From positions 1-51,855 of the forward strand of contig CAZFVY010000045.1 of NCBI GenBank assembly GCA_964522665.1: a stretch of DNA of 51,855 bases. The letters are read 5' to 3'. Of this stretch, positions 43,438 through 51,855 are shown piece after piece. The stretch comes from CAZFVY01 sp964522665. GTDB taxonomy: Bacteria > Verrucomicrobiota > Verrucomicrobiia > Limisphaerales > CAZFVY01. A model generated the notes under the pieces. The model made no database searches and was not told the DNA's origin. It saw nothing but the letters and a program-made list of their open reading frames with translations. Each line of letters begins with the position of its first letter. The first letter of the stretch is position 1. The position numbers and the translations under genes were made by a program.

Positions 43438-44067
43438 TCAATGGGTCGGTTCAAACAACCGAATGCGCGGGTTGCGTTTAAGCGGTGGCGGCGGGGCGCC
43501 GGCCGGAACCGGCAGGATCGCTGGCTCCGGCCTGGCCTGCCGCTCGGTGCAGAACAAGACCAAATTCACGTGCGGACTCCGGTGCCGCCCCGGATTGATG
43601 CCGTGTTCCTGGAGAATCCGAAACGCCTCGAGGCAGTTCTGCGCGTTGTCGAACTTGAACACTTCCAGGGCGAAGACCCTCTCCAAACGCGAGCCTTGCC
43701 GCGCGTTTTTCAATCCGATAAGAAACGCGGTCGGCCAATCCGGATGATGGATGCCTTCCAAAAAGCAGGCCGCGAGCGTGAGACGCCGGTGGCCGTGGAG
43801 GTCCAGCCAATGGATCAGGCGCATCATCAAGTTGCGTCGCTCCGCGTACGATCCCTTGGTATAGACGCCCGCGATCGGCTCGCTCAGCTTGGCTCCAAAA
43901 AACGGCGCCCAAACGATGCCGTTCAGAATCGCCAACCCGACGCACATGGCCAAATAGGCGGCGCTCATGACATCCACCACGCCGGGCGCCGACGCCTCCT
44001 GCGCCTGCGCGTTTTTCAGAGCGTAAAGAAAAGCCGCGCCGAAGAGAATTCGCAGGATGATGAGCAT
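43438..44067 (-). CDS. Hypothetical membrane protein in pilT operon
   Basis: 209 residues. Two hydrophobic helices (about 1-20 and 32-55) bracket a short loop. A cytoplasmic or periplasmic domain rich in His/Arg follows (MMRLIHWLDLHGHRRLTLAA, AFLIGLKNARQGSR, LEVFKFDNAQNCLEAFRILQ), then a Pro-rich tail. I recognise no family. It sits 3 bases after pilT and 1 base before the SNase-like gene, so the three are cotranscribed. Confidence 0.8.
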   Translation of the reverse strand: MLIILRILFGAAFLYALKNAQAQEASAPGVVDVMSAAYLAMCVGLAILNGIVWAPFFGAKLSEPIAGVYTKGSYAERRNLMMRLIHWLDLHGHRRLTLAACFLEGIHHPDWPTAFLIGLKNARQGSRLERVFALEVFKFDNAQNCLEAFRILQEHGINPGRHRSPHVNLVLFCTERQARPEPAILPVPAGAPPPPLKRNPRIRLFEPTH

Positions 44068-44070
44068 AGG

Positions 44071-45186
44071 CTAGCGGGTCGGGTTGAGAATCGCCGTGGC
44101 GGTGACGATGCCGCGCAGGCTGAGTTCAAGTTTGTGCCGGTTGACCGCGAAACGCCGCGCGGTTTCCTCCGAAACCACCCCGGCGGCCAGCAGTTCCAGC
44201 AGGTACTGGTCGAACGTGTGCATCCCCTGGCCGTTCGAGACCTCGATGACGCCGGTTAGCAAGTGCAGATTATTAGTCAGTATCGCCTCCTGCGTGCCCG
44301 CGTCCCGCTTCATGATCTCCAGGCAGGGCGTCCGCGTCCCGGACTCGTTCGGAATCAAACGCTGGCAAATGATCGAATTCAAGTTGCGGCCCAGCAGCGC
44401 GCTGATGTTCGCCTGCTCCGACGCGGGGTAGTATTCGCGCACCCGGCCGATCGCTTGCGCCACCGAGTCCGCGTGGAGCGTTGTCAGCACCAAGTGCCCG
44501 GTCTCGGCCGCCTGCATGGCCGCGAAGATGCTTTCGCGGTCACGGATTTCCCCGACGAAAATGACGTTCGGGTCCTGCCGCATCGCGTTGCGGATGCCGT
44601 CGGCGAACGTGGCCGTATCGATCCCGACCTCGCGCTGTTCGAAGTGCGAAAGAGCGTCCGAGAAGACATATTCGATGGGGTCCTCGACGGTGATGATCCG
44701 GAGGCTTTGGGTCTCGTTAATCTGCTGGATCAACGCCCGCGCCGTCGTGCTCTTGCCCTGGCCGGTCGGCCCGGTGATCAAGATCAACCCGCGCGGCTCG
44801 CCGGTGAGCTCGGCCAGCGACTCCGGCAATTGCAGATCTTTCAGCTTAAGACGCTGTTGGGGAACCTCCCGAAAGGAGAAGGACTGCTGTCCCTTTTGTT
44901 TGCTGAAATTGGCGCGGTACCGGCGGTCCCGGTAGTAAAAGCTCAAATCCACCTCGGACTGGCTCTCGATGCGCTGACAGGTCTTGGGTGAAAAACTGTC
45001 GCCGAGCAATTCAAACGCCGTCTGGTTCGCCCGCCGCGGAATCAACTCTGCCGGCGCTTGGGAAAGGCGGCCATGCACGCGGATGTAATAGGGTTCCCCG
45101 GCCCGCGCGTGCAGGTCCGAGGCGCCCTGCTCGTGGCACCAGTCCAACAGCCGGCTGAGTTGCGTGTTTTCGCGAACCGATTCCAT
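44071..45186 (-). CDS. pilT: PilT-family type IV pilus retraction ATPase
   Basis: 371 residues from the ATG at 45186 (MESVRENTQLSRLLDWC). A leading N-terminal PAS-like part (ASDLHARAGEPYYIRVHGRL) is followed by Walker A LITGPTGQGKSTTARALIQQ, the Asp box, Walker B VIFVGEIRDRES and the His-box region AETGHLVLTTLHADSVAQAI. The C-terminus (LLAAGVVSEETARRFA) fits PilT better than PilB. PilT hexamers power pilus retraction and twitching or DNA uptake. No pilin or assembly genes are in the window. Confidence 0.93.
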   Translation of the reverse strand: MESVRENTQLSRLLDWCHEQGASDLHARAGEPYYIRVHGRLSQAPAELIPRRANQTAFELLGDSFSPKTCQRIESQSEVDLSFYYRDRRYRANFSKQKGQQSFSFREVPQQRLKLKDLQLPESLAELTGEPRGLILITGPTGQGKSTTARALIQQINETQSLRIITVEDPIEYVFSDALSHFEQREVGIDTATFADGIRNAMRQDPNVIFVGEIRDRESIFAAMQAAETGHLVLTTLHADSVAQAIGRVREYYPASEQANISALLGRNLNSIICQRLIPNESGTRTPCLEIMKRDAGTQEAILTNNLHLLTGVIEVSNGQGMHTFDQYLLELLAAGVVSEETARRFAVNRHKLELSLRGIVTATAILNPTR

Positions 45187-45441
45187 AACCAGATGATTTG
45201 GCCTTCGAATCCTGCCTGGGAGAATGGCGCCTGTCGCCAACCCCGGACGCTACCGCTTCAATCTGCCCCGACTCTAGCCCTTGGGAAAGCAAAAACCATA
45301 CCGACGCTCGGGCGCCCGTTCAAGACCCCGAAAGGGCCACGATTTGACCGATCAAACGAGACAAAGTGACATTTCTGAGAGGCGGCCACACCTGGCAAGC
45401 GTGAATTTCACGCACCGGCGGCCGAACGTCGCCGCGAGGTC

Positions 45442-45951
45442 TCAGCTCCGCAAGAGGCAAAACGCCAGCGCGACTACGTTGACGTAGCAAGCTGCCAACA
45501 CGTCATCGACCACAACGCCCCAACCGCCGGGCAACGCCTGGCTTTGCCGCACCGGCCACGGCTTAAGCACGTCGAAGAAACGAAAGGCCAGGAAGATGAG
45601 GATCGTCATGGGCCAGCCTTCGCGGCCGACCATGAGGCGCGCCGCCGGCCACACTCCGTGGTGCGAGTACGCCACCCAGACCCAGCCGACATAGCAGACC
45701 GGCAGGGCGACAATTTCGTCGAGGACGACCGAGCCGGGGTCGGTTTGGTTCAGAATCTTCTCCGCCGCCCCGCAAAACCAGACCGCGATCGCGATCGCGC
45801 CGACCATGCCCGCCAGAGCCAGAGCCGGGTTGGGAAGCGACAGCAAGACGGCCACCCAAGCCAGGCCGACGACTGAACCCCAGGTCCCTGGCGCGACGGG
45901 AATCCGGCCGATGAAGCCACCCTGGGCGACGCAGAGAATCCAGAATTTCAT
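45442..45951 (-). CDS. pgpA: Phosphatidylglycerophosphatase A
   Basis: 169 residues with four hydrophobic segments. PgpA motifs seen are GRIPVAPGTWGSVVGL, DPGSVVLDEIVALP, FRFFDVLKPWPVRQSQALPG and GWGVVVDDVLA. It dephosphorylates phosphatidylglycerophosphate to phosphatidylglycerol in the inner membrane. pgsA, the preceding enzyme, lies 27 bases upstream on the same strand, so the last two steps of phosphatidylglycerol synthesis are one transcription unit. Confidence 0.95.
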   Translation of the reverse strand: MKFWILCVAQGGFIGRIPVAPGTWGSVVGLAWVAVLLSLPNPALALAGMVGAIAIAVWFCGAAEKILNQTDPGSVVLDEIVALPVCYVGWVWVAYSHHGVWPAARLMVGREGWPMTILIFLAFRFFDVLKPWPVRQSQALPGGWGVVVDDVLAACYVNVVALAFCLLRS

Positions 45952-45978
45952 GCGGGGCGGCGTGGTCGGCCCGGGTGG

Positions 45979-46569
45979 TTAAAGATCCTGCAGGTAGAGC
46001 CGGCGGTTGGACCACAGATAAATGCCGCCCGAGACCACCGTCAACAGCACCGCCACCCATTTTGAGAACGCGGTGAACCAAATGACCCAAGGTTCGCCGA
46101 AAAGATGGAAACCAAAGATCAACTGTCCGGCCGCGCCCCAGTGCGGATAGCTCACCATGACCAGCACCGAAATGATCGCCACGATTTGGGAAATGGTTTT
46201 GTGCTTGCCATAACCTTCGGCCGCCAAGACGACGCTCTTGGACGCCGCCAACAGACGCAGGCCGGTGATCGCCAGTTCGCGGGCGACAATGATGACGACC
46301 ATCCACGCCGGCACCCACTTAAGCCCGACAAACGCGATAAAGGCCGAACAAACCAGAATCTTGTCCGCCAGCGGGTCCATCAAAATGCCAAAGTTGGTGA
46401 TCAGATTATCCCGCCGGGCGATCCGCCCGTCAAAATAATCGGTCAGCCCCGCCAGGCAGAAAAGGACCAGCGCGACGGACTCGTTGCCCGTGAAAGGACA
46501 GAAGATCGCCGCGAGGAACGCGGCGGTCAGCACGAAACGGGAAAGGGTCAGGCGGTTGGGTAGATTCAT
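45979..46569 (-). CDS. pgsA: CDP-diacylglycerol-glycerol-3-phosphate 3-phosphatidyltransferase
   Basis: 196 residues from ATG 46569 (MNLPNRLTLSRFVLTAAFLA, the classic family N-terminus). A longer upstream frame is Arg/Gly-rich and not credible. The CDP-alcohol phosphotransferase signature DGxxARx8GxxxDxxxD is complete (DYFDGRIARR ... NFGILMDPLADK). About five TM helices are present. It makes phosphatidylglycerophosphate. It lies between rimO (53 bases upstream) and pgpA. Confidence 0.96.
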   Translation of the reverse strand: MNLPNRLTLSRFVLTAAFLAAIFCPFTGNESVALVLFCLAGLTDYFDGRIARRDNLITNFGILMDPLADKILVCSAFIAFVGLKWVPAWMVVIIVARELAITGLRLLAASKSVVLAAEGYGKHKTISQIVAIISVLVMVSYPHWGAAGQLIFGFHLFGEPWVIWFTAFSKWVAVLLTVVSGGIYLWSNRRLYLQDL

Positions 46570-46622
46570 TCGATTGACCACGCGCGCGCCATGACGTTTT
46601 GATCCCTGGCAGCCGTGCCCCG

Positions 46623-48284
46623 TTATGCCGGTTCCGCCAGGAGATCGTAAGCCGTGTGGCCTACGACGCGGACCCTGGCGAATTGGCCGATCGGCAACTC
46701 CCCGGCCACGTACACCCGCCCATCGATGTCCGGCGCGTCCGCTTCCCCGCGCGCGATCAACCGGCGGCCGGGTGAAAGCCGATGGCGCGGCTCGGGTCCG
46801 CGGGCCAAACCGTGCTCCCACGAGCTGACCGCGACATCCTGCAGATCCTTCGACACAGCCTCCTTTTCCACCAGGACCTTGACGGTCCGGCCCACGAACG
46901 ACGCGGCGATCTCGCGCGAGACAATCAATTGTTCGGCCATGGCCAGTTCGCGGCGCCGGCGTTTGATTTTTTCCGTAACCTGCCCGGCCATTTTGCCGGC
47001 GCGCGTTCCTTCCTCGGGCGAATAGGTGAAAACGCCGAGCCGCTCGAAACGCGTCTCGCGAATGAACTCGAGCAGGGTTTCAAAATGCGCTTCGGTCTCG
47101 CCGGGAAACCCGACGATAAAAGTCGTCCGCAAAGCCATGCCCGGAACGCCGGCCCGGATGCGCGCCAGTAAATCGACGAGGTACTTTTGCGACGTCTCGC
47201 GGCGCATTCGCTCCAGCATGTTCTCGTGAATGTGCTGGAGCGGAATGTCGGCGTAACGCGCGACCTTCGGGCATTCGGCGATGGTTTGAATCAGTTCATC
47301 GGTCCAGTGCGCCGGATGGGTGTAGAGCAGGCGAATCCAGAAATCGCCGGGCAACGCGTTCAACTCGCGCAACAGCGTGCAGAGGGTCGGGTTCTCCGCG
47401 GGCAACGCGCGGGCGGCGGCGTGGAAAGACTCGGGCGCGGCGATCGAGCCGCCCCGAGTGGGGCGCAAGTCGAGGCCGTAGTAGGTCGAGTCTTGGGAAA
47501 TCAGGTTCAACTCCTTGACGCCGGAGGCGATCAAGTCGGCCGCTTCCCGCACGATGTCGGCCTGCGCCCGGCTGCGATGCGCGCCCCTCATGCGGGGAAT
47601 GATGCAGAAGCTGCACGGGTGATTGCAGCCTTCCGCGATCTTGACGTAGGCGAAGTGACGCGGCGTCAGGCGGAATCGGGGCGTGGCGTAATCGGGAATG
47701 AAATTCGGCCGGGCGTGGACGGCGACGATCGGACCCGTGGGAACCGCGGGCGCAGGCGCGCCAAGGGCCGCATCTCCGGCGTGGGAATGCGGGGATGAGT
47801 CGGCCGCGGCCAACTTGTCCATGACCGCCGTTTTGGATCTTTTCGTCTTCGCGCCGCGTCCAGTCGTCGCGCCGGCGTCGCGAAGTTTGCCCGCGCGTCG
47901 GGCCAAGGCCTGGCTGATGATCTCAGTGACGTTGGCCACCTGATCGATCCCCATGAACGCGTCAACCTCGGGCAGAAGTTTCGGCAGTTCGTCGCGGAAT
48001 CGCTGCGGCAGGCAGCCCGAGACGATCAAGCCTTGTCCCCGGTTCTCCGCGTCACGCAGGGCCGCCGACTCCAGAATGGTGTCCACGCTTTCGGCCTGCG
48101 CGGCATCGATGAACGAACAGGTGTTGACGATCACGACGTCGGCGCTCGCCGCGTCGTTCGTCAACTCGTGCCCGCCCTTCAGAATCGATCCCAGCATGAT
48201 CTCGGCATCCACCAAATTCTTGGCGCAACCGAGCGAGATCAGCCCGACCTTTACCGGACGGTCTTTGGATTTAGTCGCTTCCAC
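46623..48284 (-). CDS. rimO: Ribosomal protein S12 methylthiotransferase RimO
   Basis: 553 residues with a GTG start. The N-terminal MTTase domain carries cluster cysteines in LISLGCAKNLVDAE, IVNTCSFIDAAQAES and LIVSGCLPQRF. The radical-SAM CxxxCxxC motif is EGCNHPCSFCIIPRMRGAHR. A C-terminal TRAM domain ends the protein. It methylthiolates an aspartate of ribosomal protein S12. It is about 100 residues longer than usual. A poorly conserved insert of roughly 60 residues (from about GKLRDAGATTGRG to IVAVHARPN) lies between the first two domains, and a smaller one follows LISQDSTYYG. Operon: HTH protein, rimO, pgsA, pgpA. Confidence 0.96.
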   Translation of the reverse strand: MEATKSKDRPVKVGLISLGCAKNLVDAEIMLGSILKGGHELTNDAASADVVIVNTCSFIDAAQAESVDTILESAALRDAENRGQGLIVSGCLPQRFRDELPKLLPEVDAFMGIDQVANVTEIISQALARRAGKLRDAGATTGRGAKTKRSKTAVMDKLAAADSSPHSHAGDAALGAPAPAVPTGPIVAVHARPNFIPDYATPRFRLTPRHFAYVKIAEGCNHPCSFCIIPRMRGAHRSRAQADIVREAADLIASGVKELNLISQDSTYYGLDLRPTRGGSIAAPESFHAAARALPAENPTLCTLLRELNALPGDFWIRLLYTHPAHWTDELIQTIAECPKVARYADIPLQHIHENMLERMRRETSQKYLVDLLARIRAGVPGMALRTTFIVGFPGETEAHFETLLEFIRETRFERLGVFTYSPEEGTRAGKMAGQVTEKIKRRRRELAMAEQLIVSREIAASFVGRTVKVLVEKEAVSKDLQDVAVSSWEHGLARGPEPRHRLSPGRRLIARGEADAPDIDGRVYVAGELPIGQFARVRVVGHTAYDLLAEPA

Positions 48285-48333
48285 AAGGGGGCAAAGCTAC
48301 GCGATGGAGGAACCCGAACGCAACCCTGGAAAA

Positions 48334-48837
48334 TCAGCGCGGAGGCGCCGGCGGCAAATCCAGGTAAACGTCCGCGGCTTTCGGCGCGGGCTGATAAAGG
48401 CCGGGTTTAAGGCCAACCAATGGATCCTTGGCGCGATGATGCCGCCAGACGCGCACCGAAATATAACTGGCGCCGACGATGATGGCCGTCACAATCAGAG
48501 CCAGCGCGATGCGCCAATCGAGTCGCGATATCTGGAACAACAGCGGGTCGAAGAAACCCGACCGCTTGCCCAGCAGACTGGGAGGCTCGCGGAACTTCTT
48601 GGTTTGCGTCAGTTCCGCCTCCAGATCGCGCATCACCGCCGGCGTGTCGAGCTTCAGAAAATTGGCGTAGCTGCGAACGAAACCCTTGATATAGACCGGC
48701 GCGGAGAAGACGTCAAAATTACCCGCGTCCAGCGCGCGAATGTGATCCGTCTTGATTTTGGTGGCGTCCGCTACTTGATAAATCGTGAGTTTTTTCCTCT
48801 CGCGGGTCGAGCGGAGCTGTTCTGCTACGGTGGCCAT
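48334..48837 (-). CDS. RodZ-like helix-turn-helix membrane protein
   Basis: 167 residues from ATG 48837 (MATVAEQLRSTRERKKLTIY). The Xre/RodZ-type HTH (about 5-70: QVADATKIKTDHIRALDAGN, APVYIKGFVRSYANFLKLD) is followed by a basic juxtamembrane segment, one TM helix (about 112-136: WRIALALIVTAIIVGASYIS) and a short Pro-rich outer tail. Full RodZ has a larger periplasmic domain, so this is a shortened form. RodZ links MreB to the wall machinery. The gene order rodZ-rimO-pgsA is common in bacteria and supports the call. Confidence 0.88.
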   Translation of the reverse strand: MATVAEQLRSTRERKKLTIYQVADATKIKTDHIRALDAGNFDVFSAPVYIKGFVRSYANFLKLDTPAVMRDLEAELTQTKKFREPPSLLGKRSGFFDPLLFQISRLDWRIALALIVTAIIVGASYISVRVWRHHRAKDPLVGLKPGLYQPAPKAADVYLDLPPAPPR

Positions 48838-48928
48838 CGCCCGCATTGATAGCGCTTTGGCGCAAATTAGCAATCTTCCAGATGCGGAACCGCCCCAAGT
48901 TCAGAATCGGTCGGAACGCTCGACAAAC

Positions 48929-48969
48929 GAAAAGAAAACGCCCACACCCGCCAAATGACGGGGTGGGCG
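48929..48969 (-). terminator. Intrinsic terminator of the MFS/oxidoreductase operon
   Basis: On the minus strand CGCCCACCCCG pairs with CGGGTGTGGGCG (one bulged base) around an 8-base loop. TTTTCTTTTCG follows at once. It begins 21 bases after the MFS stop codon. It is the best rho-independent terminator in the window. Confidence 0.88.
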
Positions 48970-48990
48970 CGTGAATTCGCTGGCCGAGCG

Positions 48991-50445
48991 TTAGGCGACT
49001 TCCTCCGCCTCTTTGCCGACGCCGATGATATGCACCGCTTTGTACCCGCCCTTAGCCTTGAAGTACAGGATCAAAACCAGATAAAGAACCGCCATCGTCG
49101 CTGGAATCGCGGCCGTCATCTTCAGCGCCATGCGGCCGCCGTGCAGGTCGGCGTCGTGAACCTGGGTTTCCTCCGGGGTGCGAGCCGACGCGTCCTTATT
49201 GCGCACCGCGCCAACTTTGGTGCCGTCCAAGCCTTGAATCTCTGGAAACGCCAGGAAGTGATTCTTGGTCGAGGACTTGTATTGGTCGTAAACGGCGGGA
49301 GCCTTGGTCTTGAGATCATTCGAGGCGAAATAGTCCTGATTGTAGCCGATGCCCGGACCGCCCAAAAGACCCGCCGAAAGCATCCCGATCCCGCCCATGG
49401 CGCCAATCGTGATCGCGCCGCCTTTGGGGAAACGCTCGGATACCACCGCGAGCATCGTCGGCCAGAGGAAAGTTTTCCCGACGCCGTAAATGCTGGCCGC
49501 GACGACCACGAAGGCAACGGTTTCCGCGCCACTAAGGAGAGTCAACCCGGTGGCGCCACAGGCCGCGCCCACGAAGAGCAACCCCAGCGGGGAGATCTTT
49601 TCGACGATTGGTCCGGCGAAGAAGCGCAACGCGAACATCAAGCTCGACGTATAGACGAACAAGAGCAGCCCTTTGTCGCGGCTGGCCATGATATTACCGG
49701 TGATATTGCTGATCCAGCTATCGGTTCCCAACTCGACATAACCCAACAAGGCGTGGATGACCAGGAGCAAGAGCAAAACCGGAGCGGCAAATTCCGCGAG
49801 CATTTCGCCGAACGAAACGCCATGTTTGCTCGCCTCCGAGCGCGGAAACCGCTGGCCGATGCACATCAAGCCGTAGAAGACGACCGGGATCATGAAAAGG
49901 CTCATCTGAATTTCCCAGCGCACCTTTCCGACCATGAAATACGAGGCCAGCCCGCCCAAGACCAAGCCGGCGGGCCAACCCGCGTGCAGGATATTGAGGT
50001 AATGCGTCTTGTTCTTCGTGAACAACGCCGCCACCAGCGGATTAACGACCGCCTCCGCGGTGCCGTTGCCGACCGCGAAGAGGAACATGCCCCAATAGAG
50101 GCATTGGTAGGCCGCGTCTTTGCCACCCATTTTATAGAGCGGCGTCGCCGCGAGGGTCAGGATCGCCGACGCCAAATGCATCGAGAACGCAAAGATGAGC
50201 AACCGGCCGTAACCGACCTTGTCGGCGATCAGCGCTCCGAGGAGGATGATGATGCCGAAGCCGGTCAAACCACCACCGGTAATATTGCCCAAATCAGTCT
50301 GGGTGAATCCGAATTGCGATCCCCAATCCGCGAGAATGCCCGCCCGAATTGAAAAGCCGACTCCGGCCGCGAGAATGGCCATGAATCCGGCCCAGAGCAG
50401 TCGCTTCGCATTCGGCGCGCCGCCGTTATCGTTTCCGTCGCTCAT
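48991..50445 (-). CDS. MFS transporter, sugar-type
   Basis: 484 residues with about 12 TM helices (for example LLWAGFMAILAAGVGFSIRA and APVLLLLLVIHALLGYVELG). A cytoplasmic GALIADKVGYGRLL segment matches the MFS loop 2-3 motif. A large hydrophilic loop lies between the last two helices (about 375-445), rich in Asp/Lys/Thr. It resembles FucP/NHS-type transporters of Bacteroidota and Verrucomicrobia more than drug exporters. It follows the Gfo/Idh/MocA gene by 48 bases, so uptake of the sugar oxidised by that enzyme is likely. Confidence 0.9.
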   Translation of the reverse strand: MSDGNDNGGAPNAKRLLWAGFMAILAAGVGFSIRAGILADWGSQFGFTQTDLGNITGGGLTGFGIIILLGALIADKVGYGRLLIFAFSMHLASAILTLAATPLYKMGGKDAAYQCLYWGMFLFAVGNGTAEAVVNPLVAALFTKNKTHYLNILHAGWPAGLVLGGLASYFMVGKVRWEIQMSLFMIPVVFYGLMCIGQRFPRSEASKHGVSFGEMLAEFAAPVLLLLLVIHALLGYVELGTDSWISNITGNIMASRDKGLLLFVYTSSLMFALRFFAGPIVEKISPLGLLFVGAACGATGLTLLSGAETVAFVVVAASIYGVGKTFLWPTMLAVVSERFPKGGAITIGAMGGIGMLSAGLLGGPGIGYNQDYFASNDLKTKAPAVYDQYKSSTKNHFLAFPEIQGLDGTKVGAVRNKDASARTPEETQVHDADLHGGRMALKMTAAIPATMAVLYLVLILYFKAKGGYKAVHIIGVGKEAEEVA

Positions 50446-50493
50446 AGATAGTGATGTTGGATGAGGTTTTAGTTGGTTTGCTTTGGAGGAGAA

Positions 50494-51618
50494 TTAAACG
50501 GTGAAGGCGGGCAGCTTGACGATCGCGCCACCCTTGAGCGCCGATTGATGGGCGCAAAGGCCGACGCACGTCCAGTTGGCTGATTGGCGGGCGTTCGGGA
50601 ACGGGTCGCGTTCTTCAACCAGCGCGGTCAAAAACTCATGGACCAAGTGCGGATGACTGCCGCCGTGGCCCGCGCCTTGCACGAAGCTCAAATGCGACTT
50701 CTTGCCCAAGTCATAAACGCCATGCGTCGTGAATGGCCGGATCGGTTTGGGCAGCAGCCGGGCGTAGTCCGGAACTTTGACCTTCTTGGGAATCTTCGGC
50801 TCGGGCTTCTTCGCCGTATGCAAGACGTGCGGCTCGTGCTCGATCAGCGTCCACTCAAACGAGGCCTTTGAACCATAGACGTCAATGCTCTCGCGGTACT
50901 GCCGGGCGGTGTCGAACAGCGAACGGTAGATGCGCGCGGCCAGGTCGGAATCCTTGAATTTGATATGCGTCGTCTCGACCGCAAACGGCGAATTGTACTT
51001 GCCAATCAATTCTTCGCGAATGGTGCCCGAGCCAAAGCATGAGACATATTCGGCGGTCGCCCGGGTCAGGCCGAGCACCGGACCGACGCAATGGGTCGCG
51101 TACCACATCGGGGGCAAACCGGGCCAATAATTTGGCCAGCCGTCCATGTCCTGCTGGTGGCTCGCTTGGAGGAACTGCAGCTTGCCGAGGACTCCCTTAT
51201 CGTAAAGTTCCTTGATATAGAGAAATTCGCGGGCGTAAACGACCGTCTCCATCATCATGTATTTGCGCCCGGTCTTTTTGACCAAATCGACGATCTTCTT
51301 GCAGTCTTCAATCGAGGTCGCCATCGGCACGGTGCAGGCTACGTGTTTGCCCGCCTTGAGCGCGGCGATCGATTGCCAAGCATGGTCGGGAATCGGTGAA
51401 TTGATATGCACCACATCCACCGCCGGGTCTTTGATCAGTTCGTTGAAATCCGCGTAGCGCTTCTCGATGCCGAAGGCGTCGCCCACCCGATCCAGCTTTT
51501 CTTTCGTGCGCTGGCAAATGGCGTACATGTTGGCGTTCGGATGCCGCTGATAAATCGGAATGAATTCGGCTCCGAAGCCCAGGCCGACGATGGCAACGTT
51601 GATCCTTTGCTGGCTCAT
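50494..51618 (-). CDS. Gfo/Idh/MocA family oxidoreductase
   Basis: 374 residues from ATG 51618 (MSQQRINVAIVGLGFGAEFI). The Rossmann dinucleotide motif GLGFGAEF, VDVVHINSPIPDHAWQSIAA and LKAGKHVACTVPMATS are present. The last replaces the usual EKP with TVP, so the catalytic Lys of that motif is missing. A C-terminal alpha/beta domain follows, with DMDGWPNYWPGLPPMWYATH and CVGPVLGL. Many PVC-group members act on sugars, inositols or glycosides with tightly bound NAD. It is the first gene of a two-gene operon with the MFS transporter. Confidence 0.92.
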   Translation of the reverse strand: MSQQRINVAIVGLGFGAEFIPIYQRHPNANMYAICQRTKEKLDRVGDAFGIEKRYADFNELIKDPAVDVVHINSPIPDHAWQSIAALKAGKHVACTVPMATSIEDCKKIVDLVKKTGRKYMMMETVVYAREFLYIKELYDKGVLGKLQFLQASHQQDMDGWPNYWPGLPPMWYATHCVGPVLGLTRATAEYVSCFGSGTIREELIGKYNSPFAVETTHIKFKDSDLAARIYRSLFDTARQYRESIDVYGSKASFEWTLIEHEPHVLHTAKKPEPKIPKKVKVPDYARLLPKPIRPFTTHGVYDLGKKSHLSFVQGAGHGGSHPHLVHEFLTALVEERDPFPNARQSANWTCVGLCAHQSALKGGAIVKLPAFTV

Positions 51619-51789
51619 GACATTCGAGTTAGTTGCTGCTATTTGCCCAGCCAAACGCAAAAACGTCCCCGCTCAATGGAGGTCGCGGCATCGGCAATGC
51701 GCGAATGACACCTTCCCAGCGAAAAACTGTCAACGGAAAAGTGTGGTTTTGACCGCGCGCGGGTGTGTGACGCCAAAGTAACGTGAGGG

Positions 51790-51855
51790 TCAGGCGGCAC
51801 CTTGGATTTTGAGGTAATTGGAGTCATGGAGACGATTCCAGCACTCGTCCCACCG
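51790..51855 (-). CDS. 3' end of an unidentified gene entering from the right edge
   Basis: The last 21 codons before a TGA at 51792-51790 read RWDECWNRLHDSNYLKIQGA and then A. The aromatic/polar pattern and lack of rare runs look like a real C-terminus, but the segment is too short to assign. If real, it lies 171 bases upstream of the oxidoreductase on the same strand. Confidence 0.35.
   Translation of the reverse strand, partial: RWDECWNRLHDSNYLKIQGAA

Noticed and set aside
48955..50352. 465-codon plus-strand frame over the MFS gene
   Set aside because: It is a shadow of a 12-helix transporter, very rich in Arg/Asp/Gln, and crosses the terminator.

Overview
The window reads as a chromosomal scaffold of a high-GC member of the Verrucomicrobiota (PVC group). 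The evidence is a pair of genes with the membrane-bound-dehydrogenase and heme-binding domains typical of Planctomycetes/Verrucomicrobia, a DUF1080 protein, several exported LamG/CBM-like proteins, a three-domain glycoside hydrolase, and a dispersed GC-rich repeat of a kind I associate with Verrucomicrobia. About 44 genes are supported. There is one 100-base N gap (16599-16698), so the order across it is a scaffolding inference. I saw no rRNA, tRNA, CRISPR array or phage.

Layout. 1-5.9 kb (mostly minus strand): an exported protein cut by the window edge, a LamG-Ig-LamG-CHRD exported protein coupled to rpiB, and a marR-azoR-pirin module with a clear palindromic operator over a -35 box. 5.9-6.3 kb: three copies of a dispersed repeat. 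6.4-11.3 kb: a large exported GH2-type glycosidase and a secreted amidotransferase-fold protein. 11.3-12.5 kb: a tlpA-msrA extracytoplasmic thiol/methionine repair operon. 12.7-16.4 kb: a transposase-like remnant and a translationally coupled M16 peptidase pair (zinc-binding plus zinc-less). 16.4-17.2 kb: repeat cluster with the assembly gap. 17.3-22 kb: the PVC redox pair (SGNH/dehydrogenase/HEAT protein, then a cupredoxin/cytochrome c protein). 22-24 kb: ruvC-ruvA-acyltransferase. 24.2-30 kb: TlpA-like protein, lone ABC ATPase, DUF1080 protein, sialate esterase-like protein, CBM-like protein. 30.2-35 kb: tmk-like kinase, trpD with a FliL-like membrane protein, and an amidohydrolase followed by an orphan domain fragment.

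35.2-42 kb holds the most interesting locus. A 1521-residue multidomain enzyme has an adenylation domain, a carrier domain and three tandem membrane-plus-beta-helix domains. This is the layout of epsilon-poly-L-lysine synthetase (Pls), and a Sfp-type phosphopantetheinyl transferase follows it. The specificity residues I extracted (D A E S I G T V I K) nearly match the lysine code I recall from bacitracin synthetase, so a poly-lysine-like or other cationic homopolymer is the leading hypothesis. A textbook sigma-54 promoter lies upstream of the coiled-coil gene just before it.

42-46 kb: lytic transglycosylase, then a minus-strand operon pilT-hypothetical-membrane nuclease, possibly a type IV pilus/DNA-handling set. 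45.4-48.9 kb: the housekeeping run rodZ-like HTH, rimO, pgsA, pgpA. 49-51.6 kb: a Gfo/Idh/MocA oxidoreductase and a sugar-type MFS transporter, ending in a strong intrinsic terminator.
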